This document shows positions 34,630-46,184 of a DNA stretch of 63,562 bases, in pieces. Made by a program: the position numbers and the translations under genes. The notes beneath the pieces are model-generated. The model was not told the origin of the DNA. It saw only the letters and a program-made list of their open reading frames with translations, and searched no databases. Within the stretch, counting starts at the first letter, position 1. The number at the start of each line of letters is the position of its first letter. This DNA comes from Didymodactylos carnosus. Its lineage: Eukaryota > Rotifera > Eurotatoria > Philodinida > Philodinidae. Where the stretch lies: positions 1 to 63,562 of the forward strand of contig CAJNOQ010000204.1 in assembly GCA_905250885.1 (NCBI GenBank), in the 5' to 3' direction.

Positions 34630-37101
34630 ATGACATTGTTGTATATTTATTTTGTATTGCTTTTTAATATTTTTAAACTCATTTATAGTGAAGAACAACA
34701 AAGCATAGGAATCGACAATGGTAATCAACATCATAATACTGAACAAATGTTTTCTGCTTTACAAAAAGTACATGAACGATGTCCGGAAATCACATATATT
34801 TACGATTTAACATTAAAAAGTGTAGAAGGACGACCATTACGTGTTATTGTATTCTCTGATAATCCCACTGAACATGAACTTCTCGAACCAGAATTTAAAT
34901 ACGTTGCAAATATGCATGGGAATGAAGTGGGAGGTAGAGAAATGCTAATAAAGTTAGCCGAATATTTGTGTAATGAATATAAATTTAACAATAATGAAAC
35001 TATCAAAAAATTAGTGGACAATACGAGAATACATTTGATGCCTTCTATGAATCCTGACGGATGGGAGTTCGCTGCTGCTTATGCCTGGAATACGACTGGG
35101 CATCAACGTTTTCCAGACATTGAAACAATGTTAAAAGTAAGACAGTTCCTGATTACAAATTTCACTGTAAAGTTACTACATCTGCTATTCAGATATAAGT
35201 ATACCGATGAGGGACCATTCCCCTCGCTTTTTGCCCGAAATATATCTGCTTATAGGTAATCGACGATGCTGATTACGAATATGATAGCCATTTAGACTTT
35301 TATTGATCTTCCAGGAACCCAACGTTTTCTGGAAATTCTAAAATCTATATCCTATTAATTTCAACTGGTGGTAGCGATTCACAGGAAACGGCTAATTGTT
35401 TAAATGATTTTTAGCGCCTCTAAAACATATCTGATGCAACTAAAAACTAATGGATAAACAGAGTTTGACATCCTCTGTAACTTGATGTTGTCAATACACA
35501 GTTTTCAAGAAAATTAAATTTGAACTCTTGGAGACTAAATTATCTGTCTTTCAACTTTTGGACTAAAAGAGCAATAAGAGCCCAGATGGCCATCATATTC
35601 GGAATCAGCATCGTCAATTACCTATAATCAACTATATTTCGGGCAAAAAGCGAGAAGACACCTTGAATTGGTCCCTCGTGAGTGCATGCAGATGACTAAT
35701 GAGAAGAAAAGCTTGGAGGTACAACTTGTTCGGTCTCGTCGAACTTATTGCGATACTTTATTGACATTGGTTGAAATCATGAGTAAATAGATCTAAATTC
35801 TTTTAGTTTTCGTATAGGAAGAAGGTGCTACTAGTTGGATGGCTGGACGTTCAAATGCCAATCGTGTCGATCTTAATAGAAATTTTCCAGATCTCGATAA
35901 TTTTATATTTAAATACGATTATTATCCTCATCATCGAAATAATCATTTGTATGTTGAAACAATTGCTCAGTTCATAAATGGCACTGATTGTCGCAATAAA
36001 GCAGTAGGTTTGTTATCTATATTTTGACAAATATGTTCAGTAGAACTTTTTGATTTTATTTCTTCTTTGTTTGTTTTTTATTCTAGTTTCAAGTAGAAAC
36101 AATAACCGTTGCATTTTGGATTATACACTCACCTTTTGTTTTATCAGCCAATTTACATAATGGTGCTCTGGTAGCAAGTTATCCTTATGATGATGATGAA
36201 TTACACATGAAAATATACTCACCATCGCCAGATGATCAGGTGTTTCAGTATGTATAATGAGAATATGTCATTTATTATTGTTTCTGATCTGGACTTTTAT
36301 CTTTTCAGACAATTGGCTGAATCATATTCATTTTCACATCCAAAAATGAGTAAATCTTTGCCATTGTGCGCAAATAGTACCATTAAATTTGAAGATGGAA
36401 TAACAAACGGTGCAGCGTGGTATCCACTTTGTGGTGGTATGTTACTAGATAATACTTGCAAAAAATATCTTGTTTTTTTATGGAATATTTTCAGGAATGC
36501 AAGATTTTAATTATTTGGCAAGTAATTGTTTTGAGTTAACTATTGAAATGGGCTGTAAGAAATTCCCTCCTGGAAATTATCTACCTCTTATATGGGATGA
36601 TAATAGGAATGCATTAATTAATTATATGTGGCAAGTAAGTGATCTAATCACATCATATTTCGATGTTCATATTTTCTTTTCACGATGAACAGACCCATAT
36701 TGGAATTAAAGGTTTAATTTATGATGATGAAAATCAGCCGATTTATAACGCTACAATAAAAGTGTTTGAATTAGTCAATAATAAATGGAAATATCTTGAT
36801 CATGACGTTACATCAGGTAAAAACAGTCAGTTTATTATTTTGTTTGTAGCAGAGGAGAACGATGTGATAAATCTATTTTGTCCATATTTTCTTAGCTGAA
36901 GATGGTGACTATTGGAGATTACTAGTGGATGGATCATATGCAATACAAATAAACAAACCAGGTTATGAAACAAGTGTAAAATATGTTGATGTGGAAAATA
37001 AGAAACATGCTGAAGCTCAACAAGTAAACTTTATATTAAATCGTCGAATGTCAGATAAACAATTAAATATTCGAGTTTTCTTAAAAAGGCTAATGGAACA
37101 A
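34630..37101 (+). CDS. CPE-like: Secreted M14 metallocarboxypeptidase, CPE/CPN-like
   Basis: Removes C-terminal Lys/Arg from peptides in the secretory pathway or outside the cell. Seven exons (34630-35136, 35818-36003, 36087-36247, 36309-36436, 36495-36634, 36693-36816, 36896-37101) join in frame to 484 residues. Residues 1-20 form a signal peptide ending LIYSEEQ. Zinc ligands: H96 and E99 in [10 protein letters not shown], plus the His of [16 protein letters not shown]. The substrate-binding Arg is in VDLNRNFPD and the catalytic Glu in [12 protein letters not shown]. Other markers are [10 protein letters not shown] and [10 protein letters not shown] transthyretin-like domain follows from about residue 380 ([31 protein letters not shown]). 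After exon 7 the gene either splices to a one-codon last exon at 39475 (aat tag) or reads through to a stop at 37212. The intervening DNA is a transposable element. All catalytic residues are present, so it should be active. Confidence 0.93.
35206..35679. mobile_element. MITE with about 97-bp inverted repeats in carboxypeptidase intron 1
   Basis: Left arm 35206-35303 (gatgagggacca, cgctttttgcccgaaatata, ataggtaatcgacgatgctg) is mirrored by the right arm 35583-35679 (cagcatcgtcaattacctat, tatatttcgggcaaaaagcg, tggtccctcgt). The two read-through codons stretches after exon 1 come from this element. Intron 1 without it would be about 207 nt. Confidence 0.8.
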
Positions 37102-37152
37102 GTGAGTTATTGTTTGTCTGATAATATGTTCATTTTGGGGAAAAAGATTTTC

Positions 37153-39427
37153 GGAGAACACAATAGTAGACAAACGAGGACTAAATTTCTAAAAGTGAAA
37201 GCCGAGCACTAAATCGAGCACTATTTTCGAGATGTGTTAAAAGAGAACTTATAAATAGATTTATTGAGTACTACCTTTTTATTAATTAACTTAGTTAAAC
37301 GACTGGACCAATAAACGGTTAGTCACTTTCAGTACACAGAAAACAGAAGAACTAACCTTTTCATCTATTGTGCGGAACGCAACGTTTTACCCACTTTCCT
37401 TAAACGGTAACATGCTAAAACAAGTGACAGGACATAAACATCTAGGACTCGTTTTGGATCAGCACTTAACTTGGAACGAATAAATAAATTACGTAATTAA
37501 TAAACTAAGAAGTAAAGGAACGAACATTTTGAGAGCTTTGCAAACGACACTGGCACGACCGGCTCTTAGACAAATATACTTATCTTATATTTTGGTCGCT
37601 ATGGAGTATGGACTGGTCGTATATAGCAATACAACTCAAGCTAATGTTGATCGATTGCAAAGCCTTCAAAATGAGGCACTTTTGGTTATATCCGGAGCGT
37701 GTCGTGGCACGTGCATCGAAAAGTTACAAATTGAGCTAGGTATACCATCTGTTAGGTAAATAATTCAATATTCTAAATTAAAATTGATTCATAAAATCAT
37801 ACACAATCAGTCTCCTTCCTACCTGAGAAGTCTAATTACGTTAAAAAGAGACACAAGTACTAGACAGACGCGTCACTATGTACCAATAGATATAGTTCCT
37901 CCAATATCCAACACATCTTTTATAGATCAGTATTGGTGAACGTTATACATACTGGAACAAACTGCCCTACGAAATGCGATCTATCACAGATACTGAGAAC
38001 TTCTCTATAAAATTGAAAAATTTCTGAAGTTTTCCATCTCGGCCACCAGTTTAGTACAATGTAGGAAGTCGGATAAACATTATCCATCTGACCCGTATAC
38101 GCCTGAGCTTTAGCTTTCCATTAGCAGACCAATATAAACATCACTTCGTTGCGACACCAAACTGCAGTCATTATAATAAGCCTAAAACAGCTGAGCCTTA
38201 CCTTTTAAAATGCCTTCGTTTTGTCCAGGAAAAATCTATCTTGTTGAACAATATGAAATCGATTGCCGCATTACCACAAACTACTGAACTCATTCTAAAA
38301 GGGTCAATTAATCTCACCCCAGAACAAAACATCCTTATCGTAAATAATGTTCATAAATACATAGTTGACACTAAAAGATTCACTTAACACTCTTTACTTC
38401 TTGTGCTACTCCATTTTATTGTTATATGTAGAGAGGAAAAGTTTCTTGTATATTACAATCCTCGTTAAATAAATTAAACTAACTAACTTAATTAATCAAC
38501 AGAACATAGAAGAAGATAATCGAATAAATGTTTTTTTACTGTTATATACTGTCTGTGCATAGTGCATCTTTAACTATTTAGTTTTAACATACGATGTTAA
38601 AGTGGACATCAAAGAATTTTAAAAAATTCCAGTATAATAGTAGTATACACAATTATTTACAATATTTGTCTTTGTCAGATACATTACACATATCAAAACT
38701 ACATGCTTGTCATCGTCAAAAATGTCAAATAAAAACTCAACAACCATTTCGATCGGTATCTCTCCCGCTGAAGTAAACGATTTATTAAAATCGTTAAACA
38801 TCTCACAATTTCGAACAAATTGTCTCAAAAATTCTATTAAATATTATCATCGGCGTAGAAATTATAAAATTTTTCCACTATGCAAATATCAGATTCAATG
38901 TATTACGCCAAGCACAGATTCGAGTACTTATACTTTAATGTGCAAGATCTTCTCATGACCATACTCAACGAAGAGAATCAACAAGGTTACCATCACCAGT
39001 ACAAACTTCGGCTGTCAAGTACGCTCAGAATAGGTTAATTCAACTACAAATTCGAACAATGAACAATGCTGACAGTTGATCGTCCCACCTATACTGTATC
39101 AACTAGTCGATTAACAAATATAATATCATATCACAGAAAAAAATAATCGTCCAAATATATTCTTGGTGCATGACTTTAGACATTGGTGTGATGAACGTAA
39201 GGATAACATTACTATGCATAGGCAGTACATAATAGTAAAAAAACATTTACTCGATTTTCTTCTTCTATGTTTTGTTGATTAATAAAGTAAAATTAATAAA
39301 AAGTTAGTACTCAATAAATCTACTTATAAGTTCTCTTTAAACACATCTCGAAAATAGTGCTCGATTTAGTGCTTGGCTTTCATTATTACAAATTTAGTGC
39401 TCGTGTGTGTCTACTATTGTGTTCTCC
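37153..39427. mobile_element. 2.3-kb TIR element at the 3' end of the carboxypeptidase gene
   Basis: Long terminal inverted repeats of about 137 bp: left 37153-37290 (ggagaacacaatagtagaca, gagcactattttcgagatgt, attgagtacta), right 39291-39427 (tagtactcaataaatct, acatctcgaaaatagtgctc, ctattgtgttctcc). Identity between arms is high, with a handful of differences. The interior holds a retrotransposon fragment (37306-38498) and about 0.8 kb of unassigned sequence (38500-39290) with a short open frame, 38707-38958, of no known family. Without the retrotransposon the element would be about 1.1 kb, suggesting a non-autonomous DNA transposon later hit by a LINE. Confidence 0.8.
37306..38498 (+). pseudogene. 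Non-LTR retrotransposon remnant 3 (RT C-terminal part)
   Basis: 5'-truncated copy nested inside the TIR element. It starts in the region after the RT catalytic core (RLVTFSTQKTEELTFSS), then GHKHLGLVLDQHLTWNE followed by a stop. An open part follows at 37529-37759 (LRQIYLSYILVAMEYGLVVY, VDRLQSLQNEALLVISG), then a further stop, then SPSYLRSLITLKRDT and YWNKLPYEMRSI. The 3' end has aaataaattaaactaactaact, a short tandem tail. Several stops and shifts; dead. Confidence 0.82.
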
Positions 39428-40670
39428 AAAAAAACTATCGTTCTTCATTTTTGATGATTTATTATTTCTTTTAGAATTAGCAAAGAACTGAACAGTAGAA
39501 AAATTAAAATATATTTTAAATTTCACAGTATCAAATCTCAAAAATCAAATTTTATTTTTATTGTAGACTTCTTCTCATAATATGAAATATTGGACTTTTT
39601 TATGCATTTAATTCATTTCGACTCACATGCTCAACTATATTATAAAAGTCATTTTTCTTCTACTTATATTATAGATGTCATTTTTCTTGTTTACTTTTTG
39701 ATTATCAATCTGCATTTAAAAGTGATGTTGGACTGATGAACAACAGACAGTATATCTATTCTTTATGTTAATTGAAATAGTAGTTGTTAATATTTCCACT
39801 GTTTTATCTGTGATATTATCAGTTATTTATTTATGTTGTTGTTTTACATCAGTGTATTCAATCTATTTTATATAAAAAAAGTATCTCGTCACTGATTGAC
39901 ATGTCTTGTTTATGAATTTATATGTGTACGATTCAACACAGACTTTTATCTTGATCAAATTGATCAACTGATCCTTCATTCATTCCATTTTCTTTGTTGA
40001 CCAAGATATGTAATAAATAAGCTATTGAAAAATAGCTAGATGAATATGTTGCCTTGTTAAACATTTGTTCAAAAAATTAGAAAATATGAAAAATTACAAT
40101 GCATATGGTATGACTAATCATATTGAAACATAGTCAGAGACTTCATTTATAAAAGAAAGGGATGGATATATCGAACTTTCTTAACAAGTAATGAAAGAAA
40201 AATGTTTTAATTTGATTTTTTTAACGTTTTTAAAATTTACTCTAATTGGACATGCATAAAATTGTGGAAAGATAGTGTTATACCTTCTTTTATCTCATTA
40301 TGGAATTTATCGTTGTTCATATATGCTTGAGAGTCAAGTGCAAATGGGAAATACTTCTTCTCTCAAAAATCAAAGGAAATATAAATGAGAAAGGAAGAAG
40401 AAAAAAGAAGATTGTTTTCCCTTATTGTCATATTTGAATAGAAAGGAGAAATTATAATTGATTGATGTATACAAATAATGATAAACATAAAGACATGTGC
40501 GTGTGAGATAAATAGAAATATAAACGATAAGAAGAATTTTCAATACAATCATTCAAAGAAAGAAAGGACAAAGCGGATATCAACAAAAATATATTATTAT
40601 TTATTAGACAGTTTTTTTATTACTAACTACTAATTTTTTATTAGTATTATTGTGTCAGTAATCACTGAGC
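39428..40670. other. Intergenic between the carboxypeptidase and Ly6 genes
   Basis: Includes a possible acceptor and one-codon last exon of the carboxypeptidase (attatttcttttag, then aattag at 39475-39480) and its likely 3' untranslated region. Otherwise AT-rich with no recognised gene or repeat. Confidence 0.4.
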
Positions 40671-42776
40671 ATGACACGAACTATTTTAATTGTGAGTTTA
40701 ATTCTGCTCATCATCTTCAATGTTGGTAAGGCAATTTCTTTTTTTGAACGATCGAAGGAAAACATTTAACAATGAAAGAAGTTCAAAAATGTTTCGATTG
40801 ATACTACTTGTTCGAGTACAACTTCTCATTTCTTTCTTTTAAGTTGTGGTATAAGATTTACTGAACTTTCATAAAAAAATCATGAAAATAAAAACAAAAT
40901 CAATTTTATCACTGTTTATCAATAAAAAAACAAATGCACTTTGAAAAAAATAATACCAAATAAAGTTTGTGGCCATTGGAGGAAATCCGTTGTCGCATTA
41001 AGGAAGACGAAGGTATCGCTTGACCATCATTTGCTCCATGGAAAAAGACATTGACACAAGTTTCTGAATCGTGAACAAGGTCTCTGAAGATGTTAGAAAA
41101 CCTCATTTCAAGAAGGGATTTTCGTGGAACATGCATTAACTGTTCGATGAACTTTTCGTTAGCGATTGTTGAAAGGGGAGGGGGACATTTTCTGATGAAA
41201 TCAACCCGTTAATCGAATTCAGTTTTGTGGTGTCTCTTGACCCTCATTTCAAAAATTCAATTACTGCATGGAAAAAGACAGAGACAAGTTTTTGAATCCT
41301 GAACCGGGTCTCTGAAGTTAACTTAGTAACTAGAAAATAGTTATCGATACTTTCGAATTCCGAGCCTGGAGGAAGAATTACTCATACCATTACAAAATCA
41401 AAATTTTCGATCACATTCGACATATTTATCTAGATCTGAACTGACTAAGGAAAGTTTTCAATAAATTCATTTTTCGATGAAAGTTCGCAGTGCCGTAAGA
41501 ATATTGAGGCTATTGTCTATACTCTTATCAATTTTTTAAATTTGTGATATATTTTTCTGATTGTTTTTAGCTGAAAATTCAATCAAATATCGAAACCGTG
41601 GTAAAGAACGTGAAAGTCTCCTTGAAAAACAACAACGAGAGGAGAAGGAACGCGATAAGAACGCGAATACAACAGGTAAGAACATGATTTAATATCTTTG
41701 AAATTTATGCTGATTCACGTTCACAATTGTCCGGACCAACATTTACCGGTACGACATTTTTACCGGTAGTTGTATGGAATGAGTGCGCACCAGTGCCCTA
41801 CTCAAAGCTTCTCCTCATGTATCTGTACCGAACGAGTGCCAGTGAAGTGTGAAAACAACAGGGGCACCCATTGGCATCAAATTCTATTGTTGAATCACCC
41901 TTTTGTTTTGTCAACGTCTGTCTACATAAATATTACCGTATAGTTGTATTATTTCGAATGTCTTTTGGACTTCATCTTTTCCTTCGCGTAAAAAAAAGTA
42001 CCGAGGTAGCGACATATAATTGTGAAACTGGCGCACTCAGGAATCTCTTAGAGTCTATCAGCTAACTAAATATTTTTATGCAAACAATTCTTTCTCGTGA
42101 AATTGACGTCAGATAAAATAAATATTTTCTAAAGGAATGGGGTCATCAGTGCATCGCTGGATTGTAGCATAGTAATGAGCCACTGATACATATCGTCGCG
42201 CATTTTAATAAAACACAAAATCAAATAAAAGCAACAATAATAAAAAATGAATTGGTGGCTAAATAGAGTTAGAATGAGACACTTTTGCTAGAACGAAATC
42301 GTTCACCTTTTTTTGAAGATAGACATATATCAACGATGTAATTTCGGCGCTTGCAGTTATAATCTGCCAATAAGGATCTTTTCACCTCTTCATTTTAGAA
42401 AAGTCACGCAATTTGACATGTTATTCTTGTGATGGTGATTATTGTCGTGATCCTTTTACAAAATCCGACACAGTTCCATCCGTCACATGTTCATCTAGTT
42501 GTTGGGTAATGTGTATGATCTCTTTTAAATGTTTTCTAATACCTAGTTATTTTTTGTGTCGTTATTTATTAATAGAAAGGTGTTTTTGCTGCAAGTGTTC
42601 GACGTGGCTGTGGTGACAAACGATGTACAATCTCGTTTAGTGGCGGTTCTGCATTGAGTAATACATGTTGTACGAGCTCATTGTGTAACAGTGTCACCAA
42701 ATTTTATACAGGCTTGCCAATATTATTTGTTTTAACAAATATTTTAATTTTTTGCGTAAAGCAAAAAAACCAATAA
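40671..42776 (+). CDS. Ly6/uPAR-domain protein, probably GPI-anchored
   Basis: Small cell-surface protein; the partner is unknown. Four exons (40671-40725, 41571-41675, 42399-42505, 42576-42776) join in frame to 155 residues. A signal peptide (RTILIVSLILLIIFNVA) is followed by a highly charged linker (RGKERESLLEKQQREEKERD). Then comes a ten-cysteine LU domain beginning LTCYSCDGDYC, with TCSSSCW, RGCGDKRC and the closing CCTSSLCN. The C-terminus is hydrophobic (LPILFVLTNILIFCV), as in GPI-signal peptides, ending KQKNQ. The charged linker before the domain is unusual for the family. An AATAAA overlaps the stop codon, so the 3' untranslated region is probably very short. No sign of secretion as a free protein. 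Confidence 0.85.
41020..41317. repeat. Degenerate direct duplication in Ly6 intron 1
   Basis: Two copies of about 75 bases: 41020-41089 and 41237-41317 share catggaaaaagaca, gacaagttt.tgaatc.tgaac and ggtctctgaag, separated by about 150 bases. No coding meaning seen. Confidence 0.65.
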
Positions 42777-42777
42777 A
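42772..42777 (+). terminator. Poly(A) signal overlapping the Ly6 stop codon
   Basis: AATAAA contains the TAA stop (42774-42776); a second ATAAAA follows immediately. This implies a 3' untranslated region of a few tens of bases. Confidence 0.5.
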
Positions 42778-43834
42778 ATAAAAAACATTTCACAGGCTTT
42801 GGAATATTTTGAGTTTCTTTTAATAGCTAGCTATTGTTGAACGTATAATGAATATCAAACATCTTTAAATCTGCGACAGTAGAGAAATGAACTTGTGAAA
42901 CAGACGTGTGATTGGTTCTGTCTCAATCAAATAGAACTATTTTCTGTTCGATTCGATTTTGAAAAACCAGGAACTGATCCCGCCTCTGTTGTGGGATGCA
43001 ATAGCGAATCCACATCATATTTCATATAGCAGATGATAATTTAATAGTTAATAACACTGGTGCCTCAAAAGAAAACTTGATTTTAAGTTGATATTTTTGT
43101 TCATGATTCTAAGTATGCTCGTTATACGAAAGATTTCTTAAACACAAAATCTTCGATCTATAACTGATTATTAGCGATGAAATTTATTCCTGTAAACAAA
43201 AGAAAATTTAAAATATTCTAGCAAACGAAATAAAAAATTTTTTTTGTTCTCAAAGTAAAGGAGTATACTTCGTTCTCTCAAAGAATAAAGCAAAAAGGTA
43301 AACCAGCAAATATTCAAGTGTCTTTATATCCTATTTATTATGCATTTATATAAGTTTTTGGTTTACTGTACAGATGATGCTGTTGACTTTATTAAATACT
43401 TATCCGATGGAAACAAGTGAAAAATATAACAAGAACATTTTTCTCTAGCAGCAACTTTTTATCCTCGATAAACACATATAACAAAGAAGTAATTTTTGTT
43501 TTAGTATAACAAATAATGCAAAATATTTTTCAGCGAGCAGTTGCACTTTAAAGGGTGAGTTCTGTACTATCTGGTTTTTGTTTGAAATTTTTATTGTTCG
43601 TCAAAATTTCGTTGTTTCAACATTATATCTCTCGTTTTTGAACTCGTAAACACGATTAGATTTACCTCATACGACTATGTATGTTGTATGTAAGGCTTAA
43701 ATCTTCATAGTATGCGATCTTCGATAATTTATTTAGTTTATTCTTTTTTTTAAACTAATAGAAAAATCGTTCGCACATTTGTATTGTCACTGACGTGTAG
43801 TTGAGTGGTAACATAAAAAAACGTTCTAGTTTAC
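42778..43834. other. Intergenic, nothing recognised
   Basis: AT-rich sequence between the Ly6 gene and the next gene. No exon, RNA gene or inverted-repeat element was identified. Confidence 0.45.
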
Positions 43835-45175
43835 ATGGCACAAATTTCAACGGAAGAATTAGATTCACTTTTGGCTGACATGCTAATCAGTAATAAATCG
43901 TTTCCACTCCATCATGTCATCAGTGGCGAAGAACCTGGCATCGGTATTGGTCGAGAAAGTGGAGATAATGAACAACAACAAGAAAAATTTGTTGAACAAT
44001 TAAATCAACGTTTATACTATGATAGACAAAAACGAGCTCGTCCAAGAGATTATGCGACACTATTGAGACAATATAATAGTCCGAAGTATACATATTCACC
44101 GACAAGATCAGTTTATTATTACCATAATATGGGACAAAAACAAACAGCACCAATGACAACAACAATAAATCAAGTAAGAAGCGATGACATGATCTAGAGA
44201 TAACGTCCATAGTTGTTTGTTGCTGAGTTATACGTTGTGAAACGTACAACGGACACATAGTGTTTTAACGTGGAGTGGTGGATGGCGAAATTAGGAACAA
44301 TTTGGGTGACATATCTTCTCTTACTTTTCTTTTTAAAATCCTTTTGTTCTCCAAGAAACAAGTTAAAATTAAAATATTATCCATATTTGACAAATAAAAC
44401 AAAAAAAGAGAACGAGCTAAAAAGAAGCAAGACCATAAGTAAACGACGTGTAATTTACTACCAGAGTTATTTTTCTGTATGTATTCATTTCGTTCGGTAA
44501 TTTTTAAGCTTTATTTTCCTTGATTAGTCAAGATAAAACACCTTCTAAGGAGTCATATTTATGTGATATGTGTTACCTTCTAGCGATCATCGATCAATTG
44601 TTCAGATTCTCATAATGAGAGAATAATAATTCTCTTTTTTTCTTTTTGAGAGATTTCCGGTTCCACAAAAAGTACCACCGCCTAGTCCAGCTCGAAATCA
44701 TAAACTACCATTAACGCCTAGAACAAATTATTGGCTCGGTTTATATCAGGCGTCACTTCATTTGAATGGAAGAGGAAAAGATACATTGTCCTCTATAAAT
44801 TTGACAAAAACAACACGAGGTAGTGATTGGTCAATGAATAACGATAATGATAATTCGCCTTCGAGAACAAAACAGTATGCATCATTGCAGCGAAGAGGAG
44901 AAACAAATAACGACTATTCAGCATTTTTCGATCGGAATTTGGCACCATCGAACAATTCAAATCATAAACTGAAAACATTTAATCGCCTACCGTTGGTGAA
45001 ACAAAAAAGACAGAAGAATAACAATAACAGTTATTATAACGATCAATTACCAACTACAGTCAAGGCAATTGTACAACCAGAGACCTTTGCTGAGTATCAA
45101 ACATTAATAGCTGATAGAAAAAGATTATTAGAAAATCGCACTATCGATAAGAAACATCTAGTAGTATCGCCATGA
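43835..45175 (+). CDS. Low-complexity protein with N-terminal LD-like motif
   Basis: I do not recognise the family as a whole. Two exons, 43835-44173 and 44651-45175, join in frame (acceptor ctttttgag; using the AG two bases later gives an early stop) to 287 residues. The N-terminus TEELDSLLADMLISN fits the LDxLLxxL pattern of paxillin-type LD motifs, which bind focal-adhesion partners; this is only a motif match. The rest is disordered: Q-rich and Arg/Tyr-rich segments (QRLYYDRQKRARPRDY, YSPTRSVYYYHN), a proline-rich stretch at the start of exon 2 (RFPVPQKVPPPSPARNHKLP), and Asn-rich runs. A short helical end has AEYQTLIADRKRLLENR. No LIM domain is visible downstream. A real gene is likely because the joined frame is long and biased; the function is unknown. 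Confidence 0.6.
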
Positions 45176-45775
45176 GTCGATAAATACAACTCGTTATTCT
45201 AAGTAAGAACCATTTCATTGAGTAAATAGCGAGCTATTCTTGATATCATGTGCAATAGCAAACAATAATAGTAATAGTTATCATCTGTTTCTCTTCTACT
45301 TTCTCGTATCCCTGTCATTTTAACAAAAGACAGAAGACTCTAAAGGAGAAGCGACCAAATGGCGTCAATTTCCTATCCTTACTTGGTAACTTGATCCTAA
45401 TAAGATTTTAGTGAGAAAATAATTTCTCACACTTTTTCTCAGTTCATTCGAGTCTTTGACGCCATGGAGAAAATCATTTAATTAATTTACTCAAGTCACA
45501 TCTAAAGGATATAGCTCTGCTTGATAAAAACAGTATTTTTCCAAAATCTAGACTTAGAACAAGGATAAAGCTTGATATAGCAAAAAAGACAATGAAAAAC
45601 TGAGCAAAAATGTTAGATGAACCTTAGTAAGGTGAAAAGAGAAAGAGTTCATTTTGAAACATCTTGTATCTGTTGTCAGTTAGAGAGTGCTCATATTCAC
45701 CGATTTTCTTTAATATGTTAAACAAATAAGCTGTACAGATCATTAGTTCTGTCCTATGAGACTCTATTATAAAAT
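45176..45775. other. Intergenic, nothing recognised
   Basis: 3' flank of the LD-motif gene; AT-rich, no coding or repeat structure identified. Confidence 0.4.
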
Positions 45776-46163
45776 CTAGTGAAAGCTTTTTGCGAAAACT
45801 TTTATTACCAGTTTTGTTTCACACTCCTGTTTATATATAAATTCGAAAAGCTCATACGTGGAATAACTTCGAAATTTTTTCTTTCTTGAACATAACTGTC
45901 CTCTCATTAGAGTTATAGAAATTCATTTTCTTTTTAGTCTCATAGTTATAGATAGGACAGTTCAAGAATGAATCTATGATTAATGTATGTCTGATGTCTA
46001 TGACTATCATATACGACAGGAAAATATCTAAAAAATTTTCAACCAGGACCTTAAGACATCTTGTCTAGACGTTGAAATTCCTTGCATAAGATGATAAGTT
46101 TAAGAATTTAAGATTTCAATTTGGTGTTGTTGCCAAGATCTTGGTTTTAGGAAGTTTCACTAC
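45776..46163. mobile_element. MITE with CTAGTGAAA ends, copy 2
   Basis: Starts ctagtgaaagctttttgc and ends with aggaagtttcactac, complementary to the start of the SLC4 intron copy. It contains ccaagatcttgg and ttcaagaatgaatctatgat as in copy 1 (13434-13823), with nearly the same length. The match is patchy, so limits are approximate. Confidence 0.5.
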
Positions 46164-46184
46164 AGAAGTATATTATAGTTAAAC

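Noticed and set aside
43795-43830. tRNA-like A box (tagttgagtggtaac)
   Set aside because: No matching B box or cloverleaf follows within tRNA distance.
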